Shown: positions 44,283-51,188 of the stretch, piece after piece
How the letters are laid out: every line of letters begins with the position of its first letter
How positions within the stretch are numbered: position 1 is the stretch's first letter
NCBI RefSeq assembly: GCF_034670125.1
Contig: NZ_JAXMOC010000003.1
Span: forward strand, 186,001-250,000
Source: Maricaulis sp034670125
Lineage (GTDB): Bacteria; Pseudomonadota; Alphaproteobacteria; Caulobacterales; Maricaulaceae
DNA: 64,000 bases
Reading direction: 5' to 3'
Position numbers and translations under genes: made by a program
The notes under the pieces: model-generated
Seen by the model: the letters and a program-made list of their open reading frames with translations, nothing else
Told to the model about the DNA's origin: nothing
Database searches by the model: none

Positions 44283-45337
44283 TTTCCGAACAGCCCCCCC
44301 GGTGCCGGCGTCGGAACGCTTTGCGGCGGCACCAGGCCCAGATGCTCCCAGGCCCGACCGGTTGCCAGGCGACCACGCGGAGTGCGTTGGATAAAGCCCT
44401 GCTGGATGAGAAAGGGCTCAACCACATCCTCCAGGGCATCCCGGGCCTCGGCGAGGGCTGCCGCCAGGGTTTCCACACCGACCGGACCGCCGCCAAAACT
44501 CTCCGTCAGGGCTCGCAGGTAGCGGCGATCAAGGCTGTCGAGCCCGATCGCGTCGACTTCAAGGCGCTTCAAGGCACGGTCCGCGACCGCCTCGGTGATC
44601 TTCTCGGCACTTTCCGCCTCGGCAAAATCACGCACCCGTCGCAGCAGACGACCAGCGACTCGTGGCGTTCCGCGTGCCCGGCGGGCTATCTCCCGGGCGC
44701 CGTCCGGGGTGGATCCGATACCGAGTTTTTCCGCAGCGCGCGTCACTATGAAGCCGAGCTCGGCCTCGTCATAGAATTCGAGACGGACCGGGACGCCAAA
44801 TCGATCCCTGAGGGGGGTTGCCAGCAAGCCGGCGCGGGTCGTGGCGCCCACAAGTGTGAAGGGCGGCAGCTCGATCCGCACCGTCCGCGCCGACGGGCCT
44901 TCGCCGATGACCAGATCGAGGCAGAAATCTTCCATCGCCGGGTAGAGTATTTCTTCGACCGCTGGCGCCAGACGGTGGATTTCGTCGATGAACAGCACAT
45001 CCCGGGGCTCGAGATTGGTGAGAATAGCGGCGAGATCGCCCGCCTTTGCAATCACCGGCCCGGACGTCGCCCGGAATCCGACGCCCATTTCCCGTGCCAC
45101 AATCTGGGCAAGCGTGGTCTTGCCCAATCCCGGAGGACCGGACAGCAGGACATGGTCGAGCGCTTCTTCCCGCCGTCTTGCAGCCTCGACGAAGACCTTG
45201 AGGTTGGCGATCGAGGCTTTCTGGCCAACAAAATCCGAGAAGGAGAGCGGGCGCAATGCGCGATCCCGGCCATCGCCGGTCTGCAGGTCCCGGTCCACCA
45301 GCCGATCCGTGTCTGTCTGGTCGAAAGCGTCAGTCAT
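44279..45337 (-). CDS. ruvB: Holliday junction branch-migration ATPase RuvB
   Basis: 352 residues. AAA+ ATPase with Walker A GPPGLGKT (67-74), Walker B FIDEIH (116-121), sensor 1 GATTRAG, the arginine-finger region and a C-terminal winged-helix domain (GGGPVGVETLAAAL; FIQRTPRGR). It drives branch migration with RuvA. A 54-bp gap follows ruvA; it overlaps ybgC by 4 bp. Confidence 0.97.
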   Translation of the reverse strand: MTDAFDQTDTDRLVDRDLQTGDGRDRALRPLSFSDFVGQKASIANLKVFVEAARRREEALDHVLLSGPPGLGKTTLAQIVAREMGVGFRATSGPVIAKAGDLAAILTNLEPRDVLFIDEIHRLAPAVEEILYPAMEDFCLDLVIGEGPSARTVRIELPPFTLVGATTRAGLLATPLRDRFGVPVRLEFYDEAELGFIVTRAAEKLGIGSTPDGAREIARRARGTPRVAGRLLRRVRDFAEAESAEKITEAVADRALKRLEVDAIGLDSLDRRYLRALTESFGGGPVGVETLAAALAEARDALEDVVEPFLIQQGFIQRTPRGRLATGRAWEHLGLVPPQSVPTPAPGGLFGK

Positions 45338-45391
45338 GATGAACCGGGTCTATCGTGATCCGATCACCCGCGTCCACGCGATAGATGCCGG

Positions 45392-46033
45392 TCATGTTGC
45401 GAGTTCTTTCAGGGACTGCCGGATCACATCGCCCAGCGGTGCCTCGGGTCCGGAGCTTCGGAGTATCGTCGCGACAGCCTGCCTTGCCTGTCCTTCATTG
45501 TAGCCGAGATTGACCAGGGCCGAGACCGCATCCTCCCGGGCGAGACTCTCGCCACCTGACGGCTTGGTAGTTGGCGTGCCGACCGTCGCCTCATCCCCAT
45601 GGACGGGCAGGCCGATCGAGAAGCTGCGCCCGGTCGGCGGTGCCTTGTCTTTCAGCTCGGTCGCGATCCGCGTCGCCAGCTTCGGTCCGACACCCTTGGC
45701 CCGGGCAAAGGTCGACTTGTCGCCCAAGGCTGCAGCATTGGCGATCTCGCTGACCGGCACAGTATCCAGAATGGCGAAGGCGGCCTTGGCGCCGACGCCC
45801 TGGATGTTTTGCAAGTGTACGAACCAGGCCCGGTCGATATCGTCCAGGAAGCCGAACAGTTTGAACGCGTCTTCGCGGACATGGGTCTCGATATGCAGGA
45901 CGATGGCCTGACCGGGCTCGAGCCGGGACAGCGTCCGGGCCCCGGCTCCAACCAGATAGCCGACCCCCTCAACATCCAGCACCAGCTCGTCCGCGCCCAA
46001 GGCCTCGACCGTCCCTTTCAGCATGCCGATCAT
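45392..46033 (-). CDS. ruvA: Holliday junction binding protein RuvA
   Basis: 213 residues. Domain I (MIGMLKGTVEALGADELVLD...VGYLV) is an OB fold; domain II has two HhH motifs (IQGVGAKAAFAIL; AKGVGPKLATRIATEL); a linker leads to domain III (AVSALVNLGYNEGQARQAV), which binds RuvB. It recognises four-way junctions. Its ATG overlaps the ruvC stop by 4 bases. Confidence 0.96.
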   Translation of the reverse strand: MIGMLKGTVEALGADELVLDVEGVGYLVGAGARTLSRLEPGQAIVLHIETHVREDAFKLFGFLDDIDRAWFVHLQNIQGVGAKAAFAILDTVPVSEIANAAALGDKSTFARAKGVGPKLATRIATELKDKAPPTGRSFSIGLPVHGDEATVGTPTTKPSGGESLAREDAVSALVNLGYNEGQARQAVATILRSSGPEAPLGDVIRQSLKELAT

Positions 46034-46530
46034 GCCGCGCTCCCCAGGCTGGCCGACCGTCGGTGATGGGCATGGCAGACAGCGATCGCGAGCGCGTCGG
46101 CCGCATCGGCAGTCGCCTTGGTGCCCGGGAGCAGGATGCCGACCATGGCGGCCACCTGCGCCTTGTCGGCCGCCCCTGTTCCGACCACAGACTTCTTGAC
46201 CAGCCGCGCGGCGTACTCGGCGACCGGCAAACCGGCTTGAGCCGGCGCAAGCAGCGCGGCTGCCCTGGCGTGACCGAGCTTGAGGGCCGATGCCGCGTTG
46301 TTCGCCATGAACGCCTCCTCGATCGCCGCTTCATCCGGGGCATGCTCACGAACGAGATCCCCGACAGCGTTGAAAATGTGGGTCAGTCGTTGCGACAACG
46401 GGGCCGATGTTGGTGGTGTTACCACGCCATGGGCAATCGCGCTGAGCCGCGAGCCTTCAACGCGGATCATGCCCCAGCCCATTCGCCTCAAGCCGGGGTC
46501 AATTCCCAGAATTCGCACGGATAATGCCAT
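46030..46530 (-). CDS. ruvC: Holliday junction endonuclease RuvC
   Basis: 166 residues from the ATG at 46530, preceded by GGGAGGGG. RNase H-like nuclease with catalytic acids D11 (ILGIDPGLRRMGWG), E71/E72 (AAIEEAF) and the C-terminal pair D142/D145 (ADAADALAIAVCH). It cuts junctions symmetrically. First gene of the leftward block; a LexA-type box lies 45 bases upstream. Confidence 0.96.
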   Translation of the reverse strand: MALSVRILGIDPGLRRMGWGMIRVEGSRLSAIAHGVVTPPTSAPLSQRLTHIFNAVGDLVREHAPDEAAIEEAFMANNAASALKLGHARAAALLAPAQAGLPVAEYAARLVKKSVVGTGAADKAQVAAMVGILLPGTKATADAADALAIAVCHAHHRRSASLGSAA

Positions 46531-46574
46531 CAGCCCCTCCCGGACCCGACAAGCTAACACCAGTCCGGCGACCG

Positions 46575-46589
46575 GAACAAGACAAGAAC
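46575..46589 (-). promoter_or_regulatory. LexA (SOS) box upstream of ruvC
   Basis: GAACAAGACAAGAAC fits GAAC-N7-GAAC, read as GTTC-N7-GTTC on the ruvC strand, the direct repeat recognised by alphaproteobacterial LexA. It is 45 bases before the ruvC ATG, so ruvCAB should respond to DNA damage. Confidence 0.7.
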
Positions 46590-46629
46590 GACAGCCCGCG
46601 CGACCACGACCGACACCGCAAACTAGTCT

Positions 46630-46644
46630 TGAGAACAATTCGCA
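46630..46644. promoter_or_regulatory. Fur-box-like palindrome upstream of the repeat-protein genes
   Basis: TGAGAACAATTCGCA has 7-1-7 symmetry (TGAGAAC against TGCGAAT in the reverse half, five of seven equal), close to gammaproteobacterial-type Fur sites. The whole ruvC-repeat gene space (46531-46856) holds no gene; its part 46620-46760 is conspicuously AT-rich for this genome. The site lies about 213 bases before the first repeat gene. Motif-based only. Confidence 0.4.
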
Positions 46645-46690
46645 TTCGCTTCATTTGGCGACTGCAATCCATTCTCATAGTCACTTTTAT

Positions 46691-46705
46691 TGCGTATCAT
46701 TGTCA
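46691..46705. promoter_or_regulatory. Second, weaker Fur-box-like element
   Basis: TGCGTATCATTGTCA shows partial 7-1-7 symmetry (four of seven). Together with ATTCTCAT at 46671-46678 and the site at 46630 it makes a cluster of Fur-like half sites in the AT-rich leader before the repeat-protein genes. Confidence 0.3.
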
Positions 46706-46856
46706 TGAATACTCGTATACAATTGTTTTTATGAGATTTTATTTATTCAGCTTTCGTTTGATCGCCGATACCGCCCCGCCTAAACTCGATACCAGTTTGA
46801 TTGGGTTCGGATTTCCGGATCCAACTGTCGAATTTGACCCAGGGGGATACTCAGAC

Positions 46857-47192
46857 ATGGCCAAAAAAGGCAAACTCAGCCGTCGCTCGTTCCTGACACG
46901 TGTGGCAGGTGGAACCATCGCAACCGGCGCCATCGCCACTGTCGCCGGCGCCGCTGTTGTCCAGCGTTATTCGGATGCAGACCCGGTTGATGGTGTCGCT
47001 CGTACCGGCATCTCCGATTCGGACCCGAACGATTATGCCAACCACGGCACCAGCCGCACGGGTCGCACCGACAGCGACAGCGGTTCCTGCGCCGACCAGG
47101 CCGGCTATGGCCGCGGCAATACCGGCTACACCGACTCCGACAGCTCCGGCTGTTCCGACCCGGGTGGCCGCGGTCGCGGACCGAGCCTGTAA
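46857..47192 (+). CDS. Tat-signal repeat protein A (about 3 TDSDSG repeats)
   Basis: 111 residues from the ATG at 46857 (AGGGGGA upstream). The N-terminus KLSRRSFLTRVAGG is an excellent Tat signal (S-R-R-x-F-L), followed by a hydrophobic stretch to ~35. The mature part has about three copies of a ~21-residue repeat (from ~50), two of them containing Cys: TGRTDSDSGSCADQAGYGRG and TGYTDSDSSGCSDPGGRGRG. The first copy is degenerate. The DxDxGxxxD core resembles calcium-binding loops. I know no family for it. First of three paralogues; a hairpin terminator follows. Function unknown. Confidence 0.8.
   Translation: MAKKGKLSRRSFLTRVAGGTIATGAIATVAGAAVVQRYSDADPVDGVARTGISDSDPNDYANHGTSRTGRTDSDSGSCADQAGYGRGNTGYTDSDSSGCSDPGGRGRGPSL
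47004..47189 (+). repeat. Tandem coding repeats, gene A (3 units, degenerate)
   Basis: Three units of about 18-21 codons at residues 50-111. The first lacks most of the consensus (TGISDSDPNDYANHGTSR); the second and third each carry one cysteine. Confidence 0.75.
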
Positions 47193-47198
47193 GACTTG

Positions 47199-47232
47199 AA
47201 CAGCGGCGCCTTCGGGCGCCGTTGTTTTGTTC
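47199..47232 (+). terminator. Terminator after repeat gene A
   Basis: AACAGCGGCGCC and GGCGCCGTTGTT form a 12-bp stem (one G-T pair) around a TTCG tetraloop, followed by TTGTTC. It suggests that genes A and B can be expressed at different levels. Confidence 0.75.
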
Positions 47233-47293
47233 AATCGTGAGGGACTTCGAGCAATTCGTGGGGGATTGCCCGGCACGATAAAGAGGTATCTTC

Positions 47294-47917
47294 ATGGCCA
47301 ACAAAGGAAAGCTCAGCCGCCGCTCGTTTCTGACGCGCGTGGCTGGCACCGCGATCGCGACCGGCGCCGCAGGCGCTGTCTCCGGCGCGGCCAGCGCCCA
47401 GAACCACACCGGCCGCACGGACAGTGATTCCGGCAGCTATGCGGACCGGGCTGGCTACGGCCGGACCGGCGCGACCGACAGCGACGGTGGCGCCAATGCC
47501 GACCGCGCTGGATACGGTCGCGGCAGCTCGGGAATGACCGACAGCGATTCGGGCGCCTATGCGGATCCGGCCGGCAATGGCCGCGGACGCTCCGGCATCA
47601 CGGACAGCGACAGTGGCGCCTACGCCGATCCGGCTGGCAATGGTCGCGGACGATCGGGCCTGACCGATAGCGACAGCGGATCCTACGCTGACCCGGCGGG
47701 CAATGGCCGGGGTGGTCGCACATCCGGCGTCACCGACAGTGACACCGGCACCTATTCAGACCCCGTTGGCAATGGTCGTGGCCGCTCAGGCGTCACCGAC
47801 AGCGACAGCGGTGCCTATGCTGATCCGGCTGGAAACGGCCGCGGACGCCGCTCGTGTTCAGACAGTGATTCCGGCACCTACTCTGATCCAGGCGGCCGCG
47901 GACGTCGCTGCCGCTAG
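47294..47917 (+). CDS. Tat-signal repeat protein B (8 TDSDSG repeats)
   Basis: 207 residues. Tat signal KLSRRSFLTRVAGTAIATGA with a likely signal-peptidase site at ASA-QN (residues 33-37). From residue 40 the protein is only eight tandem units of ~21 residues, consensus SGxTDSDSGAYADPAGNGRG. The final unit is framed by two cysteines (SCSDSDSGTYSDPGGRGRRC), possibly a disulfide-closed cap. The composition is Asp, Ser, Gly and Arg, with hardly any hydrophobic core, so it is probably disordered unless metal is bound. GAGGTATC is the ribosome binding site. No known family recognised. Confidence 0.85.
   Translation: MANKGKLSRRSFLTRVAGTAIATGAAGAVSGAASAQNHTGRTDSDSGSYADRAGYGRTGATDSDGGANADRAGYGRGSSGMTDSDSGAYADPAGNGRGRSGITDSDSGAYADPAGNGRGRSGLTDSDSGSYADPAGNGRGGRTSGVTDSDTGTYSDPVGNGRGRSGVTDSDSGAYADPAGNGRGRRSCSDSDSGTYSDPGGRGRRCR
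47411..47914 (+). repeat. Tandem 63-bp coding repeats, gene B (8 units)
   Basis: Eight in-frame units, most of 63 bp (21 codons), at residues 40-207. Units 3, 4, 5 and 7 are almost identical at protein level but differ at many silent third positions, suggesting selection on the protein rather than recent duplication alone. Confidence 0.85.
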
Positions 47918-47928
47918 TCAGGGTGTAG

Positions 47929-47955
47929 CCCGGGCTCGAACGGATCGAGCCCGGG
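47929..47955 (+). other. Strong hairpin between repeat genes B and C
   Basis: A perfect 11-bp stem (CCCGGGCTCGA with TCGAGCCCGGG), loop ACGGA, no T-run. It ends 19 bases before the start of gene C, partly covering its leader. It could stabilise the B mRNA end or lower C translation. Confidence 0.6.
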
Positions 47956-47974
47956 GCGGCACAAGGAGGCTTCA

Positions 47975-48532
47975 ATGGCCAAACGTGGAAAACTTTCCCG
48001 GCGCTCATTCCTGACCCGGGTCGCGGGAGCGGCCGTGGTTACCGGTGCCGCCGGAACCGTCGCGGGTTGCGCGACCACCGGCTATACCGACAGTGATACG
48101 GGGCGATATGCCGACCCGGCCGGTGCCGGTCGCGGCGGACACCGCACAACTGGCGTCACCGACAGCGACACCGGCCGTTACGCCGACCCGGTCGGTAATG
48201 GCCGAGGCGGCGGTGTGACAGACAGTGACACCGGTCGCTATGCCGACCCGGTCGGAGGCGGCCGCGGTGGCGGCGTGACAGACGCCGACAGCGGCGCCTA
48301 CGCTGACCCGGCCGGTCGTGGCCGTGGCAGCTCCGGCATCACCGACAGCGACAGCGGCAGTTATGCCGACCCGGCCGGTCGCGGCCGTGGTGGCAGCTAT
48401 CGCGGCGCGACCGACAATGATTCAGGACGCTATGCCGACCCGGTCGGAGGCGGACGCGGCGGTGGTCGTGCTTGCACCGACAATGACACCGGCAATTACG
48501 CTGACCCTGTCGGTGGCGGGCGACGCTGCTAG
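47975..48532 (+). CDS. Tat-signal repeat lipoprotein C (7 TDSDTG repeats)
   Basis: 185 residues; AAGGAGG precedes the ATG. The Tat signal KLSRRSFLTRVAGAAVVTGA ends in VAGC (lipobox, C32), so unlike A and B this member should be a Tat-exported lipoprotein. Seven repeats from residue 35 have the form TGVTDSDTGRYADPVGNGRG; R before Y is more frequent than in B. The last unit is framed by Cys (ACTDNDTGNYADPVGGGRRC) as in B. It may be the membrane-anchored partner of the soluble A and B proteins. No known family recognised. Confidence 0.85.
   Translation: MAKRGKLSRRSFLTRVAGAAVVTGAAGTVAGCATTGYTDSDTGRYADPAGAGRGGHRTTGVTDSDTGRYADPVGNGRGGGVTDSDTGRYADPVGGGRGGGVTDADSGAYADPAGRGRGSSGITDSDSGSYADPAGRGRGGSYRGATDNDSGRYADPVGGGRGGGRACTDNDTGNYADPVGGGRRC
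48077..48529 (+). repeat. Tandem coding repeats, gene C (7 units)
   Basis: Seven in-frame units of 20-24 codons at residues 35-185; spacing varies by inserted Gly/Arg/Ser residues between GRG and the next TD. Confidence 0.85.
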
Positions 48533-48548
48533 GCATCACAGGCTGACG

Positions 48549-48582
48549 AAAACCCCTCCCGCTCCGGCGCGAGGGGTTTTTC
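48549..48582 (+). terminator. Rho-independent terminator after repeat gene C
   Basis: AAAACCCCTC (48549-48558) and GAGGGGTTTT (48571-48580) form a 10-bp stem followed by TTC, the tail being part of the stem's T-run. It lies 16 bases after the stop. Confidence 0.8.
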
Positions 48583-48673
48583 ATGCCTGCGACACAATTG
48601 TGCACACCCAGACAGGCGACAAGCGCTACGGGCGCCGCTAAAATTTTCCGAACACTCGGGGGAGACCTTCAAC

Positions 48674-49858
48674 ATGACTGCACCGCTCTGGCTGACCGAT
48701 CCGTTTCGCGCCATGATCGATCCCATTGATCGTGAAACGTTTTTCCGTGACTACCACGAGAAGAAGCCGCTGATCGTTCATCGCGAGGACCCGGGCCGGT
48801 ATGCCGGCCTGCTGTCGATTGCCCGTATCGACGACATTGTATCCAGCATCGACCTGCGCGAGGGCTCGCTGGACATGGCACGGTCCGAGCCCCAGGTGCA
48901 GCGCGAAGACTACATGTTTGATACTGGTTATGTGGATCGTGGCGGCGTTGCCAATCAATACCGTCAGGGTGCGACCATCATCCTGCCGCAACTCCACATG
49001 ATGGACGCCGTGCTCGGCGAGTTCTGCCGTGCGGTTGAGTCCCTGCTCAGCTGTCACGTTCAGACCAATATCTACCTCACCCCGCCGGACAATCAGGGCT
49101 TCAACACCCACTATGACGATCACGATGTGTTCGTCATGCAGATCGAGGGCGAGAAGCTGTGGCGGTTCTACGAGACCCCCGTTGAAAACCCCTACCGTGG
49201 GGAAGGCTTCCGGCCGGATGCTCACGAGGCCGGTGAAGCGGTCGCAGAATTCGTCCTCAAGGCCGGCGAATGCATCTATGTCCCACGCGGCTTGATGCAC
49301 GACGCCCGGACCCATGGGGACACAGCGTCACTCCACATCACGCTTGGCCTGATCGTGAAGACATGGGCCGACCTGATGCTGGAGGCGGTTTCGGAAGTCG
49401 CTCTGCGCACGCCGGCCATGCGGCATTCGCTGCCACCGGGCTTTGCCCGTCCCGACTTTGACCGCACCGATGCCGAGGCGACATTCAAGGACATGGCCGA
49501 AATGCTGGCCCGCGAGATGAGCGTCGACGGGGCGATGGACTTCTTTGTCGACAGCTTCATCCGCTCACGCGTTCCCAATACCCGCGGCGCAATCAGCAAT
49601 TACCTGGCACCTGCAACACCGGACCAGGCGTTCCGGTTGCGCCCGTTTGTGCCGTGGCGGTTTGCCGGTGATGACACCGAAAATGTCATCATCACAGCTG
49701 GCGGCGAAGTCCGGTTTGCCGCCGAGGCCGAGGCCGGTCTCCACACCCTGCTCGACGGCGGAACGGTGACAGCGGCAAGTTTTGTCGGTCAGGATGAGGC
49801 AGCGGCGATCGAAACGCTCGGCAAACTCCATGCGTTCGGACTGATCGTACCGGTCTGA
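48674..49858 (+). CDS. JmjC-domain (cupin-4) Fe(II)/2-oxoglutarate hydroxylase
   Basis: 394 residues; GGGGGAGA upstream. The N-terminus FFRDYHEKKPLIVHREDPGRYAGL is typical of bacterial MINA/NO66-like JmjC proteins. Metal ligands are H146 and D148 (NTHYDDHDVFVMQ) and H209 (VPRGLMHDART); K161 in GEKLWRFY probably binds 2-oxoglutarate. A helical dimerisation region (~235-310) and a winged-helix-like C-terminus follow. Such enzymes hydroxylate protein side chains (ribosomal Arg or His in known cases). It follows the three repeat genes by 141 bp with a terminator between, so the repeat proteins are candidate substrates, but a ribosomal target is the conservative alternative. Confidence 0.88.
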   Translation: MTAPLWLTDPFRAMIDPIDRETFFRDYHEKKPLIVHREDPGRYAGLLSIARIDDIVSSIDLREGSLDMARSEPQVQREDYMFDTGYVDRGGVANQYRQGATIILPQLHMMDAVLGEFCRAVESLLSCHVQTNIYLTPPDNQGFNTHYDDHDVFVMQIEGEKLWRFYETPVENPYRGEGFRPDAHEAGEAVAEFVLKAGECIYVPRGLMHDARTHGDTASLHITLGLIVKTWADLMLEAVSEVALRTPAMRHSLPPGFARPDFDRTDAEATFKDMAEMLAREMSVDGAMDFFVDSFIRSRVPNTRGAISNYLAPATPDQAFRLRPFVPWRFAGDDTENVIITAGGEVRFAAEAEAGLHTLLDGGTVTAASFVGQDEAAAIETLGKLHAFGLIVPV

Positions 49859-49916
49859 TCAACGCGGGTTTTCTTGCAGGTTATAATTCACAACCGCTGC
49901 GTGCCTTGTTTGTGCG

Positions 49917-49929
49917 CGGTTTAAAACCG
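49917..49929. promoter_or_regulatory. Small AT-centred inverted repeat
   Basis: CGGTTTAAAACCG has 6-1-6 symmetry in the 132-bp space between the JmjC gene and the propeller gene, 62 bases before the latter's start. It could be an operator; no factor is assigned. Confidence 0.3.
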
Positions 49930-49990
49930 TACATGCGCCCCCTTGAAGCGGCCCACCCTGTTCGGGCTGCACAATTGTAAGCGGGTCGGC

Positions 49991-51139
49991 ATGCGTATGC
50001 GTCTTGGAGCGATCATCATCAGCCTGACAGCGGTCTTCGCTGTCCTGTGGCTGATGTGGCCATCGGCGATCAATCCGGTCTATTGGGACGAACCGGAACC
50101 GCCCGCCATGACCGGCGTACTCGCACCCAACGCCGGCCTTCAGTCGGCCCAGTTCATCGAGCTGGACAATCAAGGTGCCGCGCGCAGCCTCGCGCTGGGT
50201 GCGGACGGCAAGGTCTATTATGGCAATCTCGCGGGTGAGATTCTCAGGATCGACGCCAACGGCATCGCGCTGGACCCGGCCGCCATCACCGATCTCGGTG
50301 ACCTGCCAATCCTCGACCTCGCCTGGATCAACCCCAACACACTTGGCGCGACTACGCCGGACGGTCTGTTTGCGATCAACGTCAGATCCGGAAACTCAAC
50401 GCGGGTGAGCGTCGGGGTGCCCGGTTATCCGTTCGGGTACGCCAACGACCTGGCCGTTACCAGCCAGGGCGAGATTTATTTCACCGACCCGTCCGTACTC
50501 CTGGACAGCGAAGCGTCTGATCGGCGCCAAGTGCTCGACATGCTCGAGAACCGTCCGCATGGTGCCCTCTACGTTTGGGACCCGCGCACTCACCAGACCC
50601 GGCTCGCAGCGGAGCGGCTCTATTTTCCCAGCGGTGTCGCGATCGCCTCGGACGAACGGTCGATCTATGTGTCGGAGACCTTCCGCTACCGGATATTGCG
50701 CCACTGGATCGAAGGCCCGCGCCGCGGCGAAACCGAGGTCTTTGCCAGCAATCTGCCCGGCTTGCCGGACGGGTTGGCGACCGACAATGCCGGGCATCTC
50801 TTTGTAGCCCTGCCGGCCCGGCGCAGTTCGGCAATGCGGACGATCCGGAAAAATCCCTGGCTGGCCCGGATCGTGTCCCGTCTGCCGGCCTGGCTTCGCC
50901 CGGTTGGCGGATCGGCACGCCCGTTCATTGCGGTACTCGACGAGCAGTCCGGTGCCATCATCGGCTCAATCCACGACCCGGACGACCGCGTCTGCCACAT
51001 CTCGAACATGGTCCTGACCGGCGACCAGGACCTCTGGTTCGGCTCGTCCGATTGCAGCTATATCGCCAGGCTTCCGCAGTCGTCCGTCCAGGCCGCCTTG
51101 CAGGCGCCAGGCACGACAGGCGTCGCAACCAGCGACTGA
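49991..51139 (+). CDS. SMP-30/strictosidine-synthase-like beta-propeller protein
   Basis: 382 residues from the ATG at 49991; upstream TTG 49943 and an ATG at 49997 are alternatives. One N-terminal membrane helix (LGAIIISLTAVFAVLWLMW) anchors a six-bladed propeller with repeats such as LALGADGKVYYGNLAGEIL, GYANDLAVTSQGEIYFTDPS, FPSGVAIASDERSIYVSETF and GLPDGLATDNAGHLFVAL, a pattern of strictosidine-synthase-like/adipocyte-protein relatives of calcium-dependent lactonases. It is periplasmic by topology. The substrate is unknown; it may hydrolyse lactones or esters. Confidence 0.82.
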   Translation: MRMRLGAIIISLTAVFAVLWLMWPSAINPVYWDEPEPPAMTGVLAPNAGLQSAQFIELDNQGAARSLALGADGKVYYGNLAGEILRIDANGIALDPAAITDLGDLPILDLAWINPNTLGATTPDGLFAINVRSGNSTRVSVGVPGYPFGYANDLAVTSQGEIYFTDPSVLLDSEASDRRQVLDMLENRPHGALYVWDPRTHQTRLAAERLYFPSGVAIASDERSIYVSETFRYRILRHWIEGPRRGETEVFASNLPGLPDGLATDNAGHLFVALPARRSSAMRTIRKNPWLARIVSRLPAWLRPVGGSARPFIAVLDEQSGAIIGSIHDPDDRVCHISNMVLTGDQDLWFGSSDCSYIARLPQSSVQAALQAPGTTGVATSD

Positions 51140-51188
51140 TCGACTGCTAAAAGGCCGGTCAGCAGCATTGCCTGCGGGTCAAGGCCAA

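Noticed and set aside
46524..46856. Upstream extension of repeat gene A to a start inside the ruvC leader
   Set aside because: The Tat signal must be N-terminal; the extension is AT-rich, crosses regulatory sites, and the ATG at 46857 has a good ribosome binding site.
47411..48529. Regular direct repeats considered as a CRISPR array
   Set aside because: Units are contiguous, in frame, without unique spacers, and encode protein repeats behind Tat signals.
47411..48529. Repeats considered as RTX (type I secretion) motifs
   Set aside because: The consensus lacks GGxGxDxxx and the proteins have N-terminal Tat signals instead of C-terminal secretion signals.
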